64,000 nucleotides of DNA. It comes from Gigantopelta aegis (taxonomy: Eukaryota; Mollusca; Gastropoda; Neomphalida; Peltospiridae). This document shows positions 47,645 through 64,000 of this stretch, piece by piece. Positions within the stretch are counted from its first letter, which is position 1. Each line of letters opens with the position of its first letter. Location of the stretch: positions 30,955,207-31,019,206 of the forward strand of contig NC_054701.1 in NCBI RefSeq assembly GCF_016097555.1, written 5' to 3'. The translations under genes were made by a program, and so were the position numbers. A model generated the notes under the pieces. The model made no database searches, was not told where the DNA came from, and worked only from the letters and a program-made list of their open reading frames with translations.

Positions 47645-48350
47645 GTTAGGTTTTTTTAACGACACCACAAGAGTACATTGGATGTCAAACATTTGGTAAC
47701 TTTGACATATAGTCTTAGAGAGGAAACCCGCTACATTTTTCTATTAGTAGCAAAGGATCTTTTATATTCACCATCCAACAGACATAATAGCCCATAGCAC
47801 ATTAACTATTGGATGTCAAACATTAAATTCGGGTAATTTTGACATAATAATCTTAGAGAGGAAATCCATAATTTTTTTCGTTAGTAGCCAAGTATGTTTT
47901 ATATGCATCATCCTACAGACAGGATAGCACATACCACGGTCGTTGATATTCCAGTCGTGGATCCCAGACCGACCGCGTATAAGACGAGCGCTAAAATACC
48001 ACTGAGCTACGTCCTATCCGTAATTGGAAGGAGTAGTCCATTGTGAGATGGGTGCGGGTTTTCTATCTCATTATCTTTGGCTGCTTAACTATATGTCCGA
48101 CGCCATATAACCGTAACTAAAATGTGTTTCGTCGTTAAATAGAAACATTCCTTCCTTTCTTCAAAACAAACTGCTTAAACTGGTTTGCAACACAATAGCA
48201 TATTTACTATGTAAAGGATAGGACGTAACCCAGTGACAGAGTTTGTTTTGTTTAACGAGACCACTGGAGAACATTGATTAATTAAACATAAGCTATTGGA
48301 TGTGAAACCTTTGGTAATTCTGATACGTAGTCATCAGTGGAAACCCGCTA
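47645..48350 (-). mobile_element. cluster of SINE pieces (types A and B)
   Basis: Partial type A copies at 47645-47800, 47805-48015 and 48238-48350. A type B tail lies at about 48040-48165 (ACGCCATATAACCGTAACTA). The last copy abuts the terminal repeat of the LTR relic. Confidence 0.7.
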
Positions 48351-49806
48351 CGCCAATAAGGACAACATCAATGTTTTTCAAACGAAGTTTTATATCAGAG
48401 AGAACCAGGATTGTAATGCAAAACGAAAACGTGCAAAACTTGACTTGAATTTAAAACGAAATATATTAGCGAACTAGCGTAATTGTTCTTTCTTCTTTCT
48501 CCTAAAAAGATAAATGTATATCTAATGATTGTTGTAAAGGTATGGTTCATCCGCAAACTCACCAAGTAGATCAGGACATTCCATGAAGCCAAGATGACGT
48601 TGTCTCGCCTACTAATACCCCTGATTGGTCCTATGGGTGAGGTAGCTAGGGTAGTTGGTACAACTGGGTAGCAATTGGACCGGTGTACGTCATAAGTCTT
48701 AGAACGGAATTGTGACTTGGTGAACCTGGCAGTGGTCATCTGAGACAGCTGTGATAATATATTTGTCTTTAGCTCGAGTCTTGTCCCGGTCTCCTTTAAG
48801 AAAGACCAAGTCGCCTATCTGGAGCGGACTGTGGGTTATTTTAGGGTTTCCATGTGCTTTCGATTTGCTACTGTATGGATGATTTGTTAGTCTTAACAGG
48901 TGTTGTTGCAGAATGACCCGTCTGTCTGAAATTAATAATTGTTCACCTGTTAATTGATCACGCTGGGTAAATACCTCCCGTGCTGAAAGTCCACATTTCC
49001 GAATCCTGGAGTTCATGTTGGCTGTTACTAGAGCCAGTGTAACTGTGGACAGCTGTCCGCCATCAGGGGATAAATGTAAACACTCTAAGCCAAGTTCTTC
49101 TATGGCTCGTTATGCTACAGGGTTCTTGTTGGATTCTTTGGTGATCCAAATTCCAAGGTTATACCATACTGGCTTAAAACTGGGTCCTTGGCAAGGGAGA
49201 CAGAGCCTGGAAGTGGGTCAACTCTGATAGTTTTACCACCATCAACTAAGACTAGTGGCGAAAGTCTACACATAATGTGAGGATGGCTTCTCGGAGGTGG
49301 TCATGCTTCTCACTCTCAATGAAGCATGTGAGGGTGAATGATGACACAGTCTCTCGAAGCACAGCTGTCTTCATTACGTCTGTGGAAAAAGAGACACCAA
49401 TAGTTGCTGGTGGAGCTGTTGTTGACTGTGGGTAAAACTGGGATGGTATATATTTCAGCGAAGCACAGTGGTGACATGATGAGAATGAATGAAGAGCTTT
49501 GTCCAAGTCTAAGGCAAAGAAATACCGTGTCAAGACTTGCTTCATTTGATACAGTGAGGGATGGTCAAATCGAATATGCATTGAAGTTAACAATCCATCC
49601 AACACAGATCGTGGAACCACGATACGCCCCCGGGTTGGCTGGAAGGGTTGTTCTGCAAAAACTACAAGTAAACCATCATTCCATAAAACCATGTTTACAT
49701 CCTTCAGGTATCTCTTTACATCTGGTATATTAGTAACTTTGGACATTCTTGTTGAGTGGCTTGCCATGCAGAACGGCTAGTGAAAGGCATTCTTGTAGCA
49801 CCTTTA

Positions 49807-50255
49807 GGTAGTACTATACCAAATAACTTCCGGCTGGGTCAAAGTTCGAGGTGCACCGAACTTTTGATAGAGAAGTGAACACCACAAGTCCTGTGATTGG
49901 TTATAAATGTGAGTGTGTTGGTTGTAAAAAATAATAGTTTCATCTGGGTAAAATAAATGCGCAATTTTATTTCATCTAGTACCAATGTGTCAAGTAGCCT
50001 TGTGCTTGAAACATGTATGGGGTACCTGTAAAAAAAAGTACTCAAATTTTGTGCGAAACTAGGGTAGTCATAGACGCTACCCGTTATCTCAGAAACGAGC
50101 AGCTTGACACCCATTTTTTTCTGATTCACTTTAAGTGTAAGGGGTGGTAGTATTTATATCCGTGGCGTTTATGTCGGTTGATACGTTGCAGGTAGGAGTT
50201 TTAGCCGCATATGTTACTATTGTCGTCTATGGGATTTGATTTGGTAGTATACACC
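49807..50255. mobile_element. MITE family 1, copy 3 (449 bp, 5-bp target duplication)
   Basis: Begins GGTAGTACTATACCAAATAA and ends ATTTGGTAGTATACACC, imperfect inverted ends. CTTTA flanks both sides (49802-49806 and 50256-50260). Same family as 6231-6638 and 30776-31212. Confidence 0.85.
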
Positions 50256-50264
50256 CTTTAATGT

Positions 50265-50872
50265 CATCACTGACAGACAGTTGTCTTCCTCACAGATGCT
50301 CTCTCAGTCCTACAAGCCTTGCAAGGGGAAAAACTTCCTCACCTGAATGAAGCCATGCAAGAGGTAGCAAAGGAAAGACGAGTAGCTCTACAGTGGATCC
50401 CAGCACATTGTGGGATTCCAGGAAATGAGGAAGCAGACAGGCTAGCCAAGCTAGGAGCTAACCATGTACAGCCCAGCAACAACATTAGCTTCTCAGAGAA
50501 GAAAACCTTGATAAAGGCAGCCAACAGACCCAGGACAGAACAAGATGATTACCACCTTCTCAGTCGCTTGGAACAAGTAACTCTGTTGAGACTCCGGACA
50601 GGCCACAACCGACTGAATGCTCACATGTTCAGAAAGTTTAAACTTGCAGCAACACCAACCTGCAGTTGTGGCCTGGAAGACCAAACAGCAGAACACATCT
50701 TACAGGCGTGTCCAATTCATCAAGACCTGAGACAAGCTGAGTGGCCAATCGAAACTGCCATACACACCAAACTCTATGGAAAGAGAGGCGAACTGGAAAA
50801 AACAGCTCATTTTATCTTACAGACTGGACTATTGGTCTAAATTGTGAAAGAGAAAAAACAAAAACAAAAAAA
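50265..50872 (+). mobile_element. LINE fragment with RNase H domain, inserted in an LTR-element relic
   Basis: A frame open from about 50275 to 50840 starts TVVFLTDALSVLQAL. It contains WIPAHCGIPGNEEADRLAKL, the RNase H C-terminal motif of LINE ORF2 proteins. Then comes a zinc-binding tail CSCGLEDQTAEHILQACP. A-rich sequence at 50850-50872 is the likely 3' end. It is truncated upstream of RNase H. It is not a host RNase H: the tail and RLRTGHNRLNAHM are LINE-type. Confidence 0.85.
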
Positions 50873-52691
50873 CCCAGACAGGCTGAGAATACCAGAGTCG
50901 ACTGTTTCTTGAATGAACTTACACACCTGACAATTGTGGTATCAGATGGGATATTGGCTGCACCAGATGTGTGTCACAGCAACATGGTAACGGCTGACAA
51001 TAGACAGGAATGTAGTAACCCGAAAATTCGCAGAAAATACACCACGGCAGTTTGTTATATGCTTGAACACAAGGACGGCTGTCGGTCAGGGTCCGAGTTT
51101 GGTTGGATGAGGCTGTGATAAATGGAAAGAAATGTTTCACTGCAGCTGCTATAGCAAAGGCTTCAACCTCGCATAGCAGTTACCTGGTGCTTCTTGAGTT
51201 TTGCATTGAAGAAGTCAGCCAGTAAGGGTTTTCCGTCTCTGTAGGCATACAATGTGGCTGCCAATCCACTGGTTTTCACAGATGCATCTGTGACTATCCA
51301 TAAACAATCATTTGGTCTCAGAATTGTTATGGTCTTGTTGTCAGACAGGCTAGACTGGACCTTTAAGAATGATTCTGTTGAGTCATCTGTTCAAAGTATT
51401 TTATCTTTAGATTGTTTACCAGCTGTTGCTTTGTCTAATGGATGCAGTACGTCTGCGTAGCCTGGGAGAACACAGCTGAGGGCTGTGTATGCAACGATGA
51501 AGGAGCGTAGTCCCTGTACTGTTGGCGGAGGTGATACTGCTGACAATGCAGCAATCGTGTGTAGGCTTGCATTCAAGGTGCCTTTGGACCAAATCCATCC
51601 GAGAATGTTAGTAGTCTTAGGGCAGATAACAGTTTTGGATGCTGTTAGTCTGAGGTTGTTACATTTTAATGCATTTTTGGTGTTGAGCACTCTTGTGGAA
51701 TACCCAACAGAATGTACATCTTGAACTGGTGGCCATGCTCTCTCTAACTTGCTGTTAACATTACTGAGACTGTCAAACCGGGGCTCTAAATCCCACTTGG
51801 AATCAGTGTCCGAAGTCAAAGGTGTGGTAAGTTCAATGAATTCTCCTGGTAAAATGGCCATTTGTCGTGGTGGTCCACGAAGTAGGAATGCCTGTGTACG
51901 TCGTACTGAAGCCTGATTCTGTGTCTGGCGTCCATAGAATACGACCATCGAACCCTTAATAACAATAGGTCTTTTGGCAGGACGAGTGGCGATATCATTA
52001 GTTACATGAAAGGGATTACCAGCAATAACATTTTGACATCTACATCAAGTTGTCCGACTACTAAGGCATATTGGCAGTTTTTTGCTTTGAGCAAAAGAAG
52101 CGCGTACCATATTAGTAGTAGCACCGGTGTCCAAAGACAAACGCACGGGATGATGTGTATAAACCGTGTTCAAGAATGGAAATTGTACGACATCCACCCG
52201 ACGAACAGTTGGCTGATCAATGAGGAGATCGTTGTAATTTTTACACTGAAACTCATCCTCATCTGGTAGGCACTCATCATCATCAGTGACAATAAAACGA
52301 GAACGACCATACATCAAACGTCTATCCATGGTTTGTCCATGGTGTGTAATTCGACCATCCACAGTCAACAAATTATCCTCAATAAACGCCATTAAACGCT
52401 AATATAAGTCTTCAGGTCGCTCATCAGGTTACTGTTTAATGTCACAAAGGTCAAGGAAATGTGCCCCCGTAGACTGGAACCCATAGTGCTGACGAATCTT
52501 TTGCCAGATATCAAGAGATGTGGAACTTTTTATTATCGAGTTGCGTGATACCACTGAACAATAATTAGCATGAGGTCGAGTTGAGCATTGTTTTTGAGCA
52601 GCTGTTTTTCGTTGAGCCCCGGGTACAGATACGTCATCGTTCCGAAATCCCCTTTCAGGATTAGCAGCGGTCTGGGTTTTTTTTTGCCATG

Positions 52692-53027
52692 TGGGGCGGG
52701 ACGTAGCTCAGTGGTAAAGTGCTCGCTTCACGCGCGGTCGGTTTAGGATCGATCCTCGTCGGTGGCCCCACTTGGCTATTTCTCGTTCCAGCCAGTGCAC
52801 CAGGACTGGTGTAACAAAGGCCGTGGTATGTACTATCCTGTCTGTGGGATAGTGCATATAAAAGATCCCTTGCTGCTAATCGAAAAGAGTAGCCCATGAA
52901 GTGGCGACAGCGGGTTTCCTCTCTCTATTTATTTTTGTGGTCCTTAACCATATGTCTGACGCCATATAACCGTAAATAAAATGTGTTAAGTGCGTCGTTA
53001 AATAAAACATATCCTTCCTTTTTTGCC
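52692..53027 (+). mobile_element. type B SINE inserted in the LTR relic
   Basis: GGGGCGGGACGTAGCTCAGT head. Core GTGCATATAAAAGATCCCTT. Tail GTGCGTCGTTAAATAAAACA. Confidence 0.92.
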
Positions 53028-53267
53028 ATGTGGTCCCGTGTGTTATGAACGGTGCGAAGTTATTGTCGAGCGACAAAATATACATTACGTTTTGTTTCCA
53101 GTTTTCAAATGAATTAATGGTGTCATTTTTAGTGAGCTGCCATTGTTTTGGGGCTCTACTATTAGCCATGATTAATATGAAATGTCAGTAAGTTGGTTAG
53201 ATTTAACAGTTTGTCACAAATAACCGTAGCGGATGTTACGATGTCGTGTTTACCTCAAAAAACAAGA

Positions 53268-53656
53268 AGAGAAAGAAATGTTTTATTTAACGACGCACTC
53301 AACACATTTTATTTACGGTTATATAGCGTCAGACATATGGTTAAGACCCCACACAGATTTTGAGAGGAAACCTGCTGTCGCCACTACATGGTCTACTCTT
53401 CCGATTAGCAGCAAGGGATCTTTTATTTGCGCTTCCCACAGGCAAGATAGCACAAACCATGGCCTTTGTTGAACCAGTTATGGATCACTGGTCGGTGCAA
53501 GTGGTTTACACCTACCCATTGAGCCTTGCGGAGCACTCACTCAGGGTTTGGAGTCGGTATCTGGATTAAAAATCCCATGCCTCGACTGGGATCCGAACCC
53601 AGTACCTACCAGCCTGTAGACCGATGGCCTACCACGACGCCACCGAGACCGGTACC
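53268..53656 (-). mobile_element. type C SINE inserted in the LTR relic
   Basis: The minus-strand head starts GACCGGTCTCGGTGGCGTCG with TGGGTTCGGATCCCAGTCGA as B box. Middle TGAGTGAGTGCTCCGCAAGG. The 3' half is identical in kind to type B. Confidence 0.92.
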
Positions 53657-53671
53657 TACCTAAAAAAAGAG

Positions 53672-53722
53672 GTCGGTATTTATAAAGATTCTTAAATGCT
53701 AAGAATCTTTATAAGTACCGGC
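53672..53722. repeat. hairpin with about 23-bp arms
   Basis: GGTATTTATAAAGATTCTTA and TAAGAATCTTTATAAGTACC pair, with a five-base loop. Confidence 0.8.
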
Positions 53723-54040
53723 CCTTGAATGCTACTGTTAATACATGTGCTTAAAATTTAGACAATGTTCTGTTGAATTCTTCGTGTAATGTGAAAAGGT
53801 CAAAGATGCTGATGACATCGATTTCTTTGTGTTGGAATCTTCAAAGGCGTAAATTACAAACGCTGCCACCACGCCAATAAGGACATCAATGTTTTTCAAA
53901 CGAATTTTTATATCAGAGAGCTAGAGGATACTCAAAAACCAGGATTGTAATGAAAAACGAAAACATGCAAAAACTGGACTTGAATTTAAAACGAAATAAT
54001 ATTAACGATGAAGTTAATTAATATACTGGCGCTAGATGTT

Positions 54041-54236
54041 TCGTAATACAGCATGGGATCTTTTATATGCCCTTTCCCACAGACAGGAAAGCACATACTA
54101 TGGCATTTTACCAGTTGTGGTGCACTGGTTGGAACGAGAAAAACCAATCAGTTGAACGGCTGAACAGAGGTGGTTCGATCCTGCGACGCAAGCACCTCAA
54201 GCGAGTACTCAGCCGACTGAGCTAAATCCCGACCCC
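54041..54236 (-). mobile_element. SINE with a third tRNA-like head
   Basis: Minus-strand GGGATTTAGCTCAGTCGGCT (A box) and GCAGGATCGAACC (B box). The core is type A. Confidence 0.8.
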
Positions 54237-54750
54237 GAGCCCAGTGATAAAGCGCTAGGTGGACCCACTGGGCTCTTTCTCGTTCCAGTCAGTGGTATAT
54301 CAATGGCCGTGGCTATATCAATGTGCTATCCAGTCTTTGGGACGAATCATATAAAAGATCCCTTGCTACTACTGAACAAAAAATAGCGGGTTTCCTCTCC
54401 AAAACTATATTTCAGATTTACCATATGCTTGTGCTCTAGTGGTGGCGTTAAACAAAACAAACCCCTTAAACTACCTGATGCGCGGTCGATCTGGGATCGA
54501 TCTCCGTCGGTGACCCATTAGGCTATTTCTCGTTCCAGCCACCACGACTGGTATATCAAAGGCCGTGGTATGTGCTATCCTGTTTATGGGATGGTGCATA
54601 AAAATATTCTTTGCTACTAATGAAAAAATGTAGCTGCTCTTCTCTCTAAGACATATGTTCAAATTAACAAATGTTCGACATCCAATAGCCGACGATTAAT
54701 AAATCTATGTGCTCTAGTGGTGTTCTTAAACAAAACAAACTTTAACTTTA
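54237..54750 (+). mobile_element. two head-to-tail type A SINE copies
   Basis: Copies at about 54237-54460 and 54474-54750, both ending AAACAAAACAAAC. The first has an internal deletion of its head. Confidence 0.8.
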
Positions 54751-55055
54751 CTAAGCTGTACACCTGAAGAACCATTATCAGTGTACAGGTGTCTGTGCAG
54801 GAATTTATACGTGGGGTGGAGAGGAGTCTAGACTGGCAAGCGAACTTGATGGGAGGGGTCCAGTAATGCTCCCCCGGAAAATATATTAAAAAACCCCACA
54901 CGGAAATGTGCTTCAGATGAGTGCCTGAGGCGTCAACAAGCATTTCGTTCCTTTTCGTTTCCCCAACTGTCAGTACTTTACATATAGATGATGTATGTAC
55001 CAGCATATTGCACTAAATGCAGCGAACAACTTATTAAAGTAATTTTTTTAACATG

Positions 55056-55061
55056 TTTATT
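55056..55061 (-). terminator. poly(A) signal of the chitin-binding protein gene
   Basis: AATAAA about 14 nt after the TGA. The 3' UTR would be short. Confidence 0.5.
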
Positions 55062-55074
55062 TATGAACGATCGC

Positions 55075-63820
<8,746 letters not shown>

Positions 63821-63860
63821 GTTGTATCAACCGAAGACAAACTAACCGATATACTCCCAA

Positions 63861-63868
63861 CTTATATA
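63861..63868 (-). promoter_or_regulatory. TATA box of the chitin-binding protein gene
   Basis: TATATAAG on the minus strand, about 41 bp before the ATG at 63820, which implies a 5' leader of only about 10-15 nt. Confidence 0.55.
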
Positions 63869-64000
63869 TCTAGTGTACTCGACAGGAAGGCACGTGTTCG
63901 ACACCAAACAGATCAAATGTTAAGGTGCCACTTTAGACTAACAAAACCAAATATGTTTGTCAAGTAGGCCTTAGCAGGTAAAATGTGTTTTCGGGTCGAC

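Larger units (their letters stand above)
48352..54010 (-). mobile_element. LTR-retrotransposon relic (Ty3-like, BEL-like possible), broken and interrupted by other elements
   Basis: Recognisable parts in order on the minus strand: a gag-like start ([16 protein letters not shown], about 53169), an aspartic protease (LSLDTGATTNMV, 52045-52392), RT-connection/RNase H remains (about 51150-51950), an integrase zinc-binding and core start (FDHPSLYQMKQVL, CHHCASLK; 49252-49767), and an integrase tail with an SH3-like stretch (48699-49016). A similar direct repeat of about 130-160 bp lies near both edges (48352-48480 and 53876-54010) and may be LTR remnants. The element is clearly broken, with roughly half a dozen or more breaks, and is old. 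Inserted in it are a MITE, a LINE RNase H fragment and two SINEs. Family placement is uncertain. Confidence 0.75.

Noticed and set aside
50319-50840. Host RNase H1 gene
   Set aside because: The WIPAHCGIPGNEEAD motif is joined to a LINE-type zinc tail with an A-rich end, and there is no upstream domain or splice signal.

Overview
This is eukaryotic DNA: AT-rich, with spliced genes, long introns, microsatellites and many SINEs, MITEs, LINE fragments and Tc1/mariner pieces. It looks like a marine mollusc, probably a gastropod. That rests on the SINE family with the AACGACACCACTAGAGCAC tail, on the MITE families, and on small secreted chitin-binding and low-complexity proteins of the kind made by mollusc mantle. 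The species call is from memory and inference, not from a search.

Three host genes could be assembled exon by exon with matching splice phases. (1) POLDIP2, minus strand, 19962-37435: 11 exons, 339 codons, complete from a mitochondrial-type presequence to the ApaG/DUF525 domain. (2) An unnamed secreted protein, plus strand, 40648-45451: 3 exons, 365 codons, with signal peptide, RNKR furin-like site, no cysteine, and an Asn/Pro/Gly/Ile repeat region. It has a TATA box and a poly(A) signal. (3) A secreted protein with two chitin-binding (CBM14/peritrophin-A) domains, minus strand, 55075-63820: 4 exons, 142 codons, TATA box, 6.3 kb first intron.

Layout. 1-8.9 kb: no gene; SINEs and MITEs, some nested. 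8.9-12.7 kb: 5'-truncated LINE, a tandem duplication interrupted by SINEs, and a 72-base G run. 12.7-19.9 kb: repeat-poor, no coding seen, ending at the POLDIP2 3' end. 20-37.4 kb: POLDIP2, whose introns carry an 81-bp tandem array grown from its own exon 4/intron junction, a 12-copy 98-bp satellite and at least ten mobile elements. 38.2-38.7 kb: LINE 3' fragment. 40.5-45.6 kb: the cysteine-free secreted protein. 46-48.3 kb: SINE-rich. 48.35-54.0 kb: minus-strand LTR-retrotransposon relic with a MITE, a LINE RNase H fragment and two SINEs inserted. 54-55 kb: SINE cluster. 55-63.9 kb: chitin-binding gene, whose first intron holds a LINE fragment split by a nearly whole Tc1/mariner element.

The most unusual feature is in POLDIP2. 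The last 11 or more codons of exon 4, plus the start of the following intron including its GTTAGT donor, are repeated about ten times with an 81-bp (27-codon) period. No stop occurs in the POLDIP2 frame until the end of the array, so every downstream donor would give an in-frame longer protein if used.
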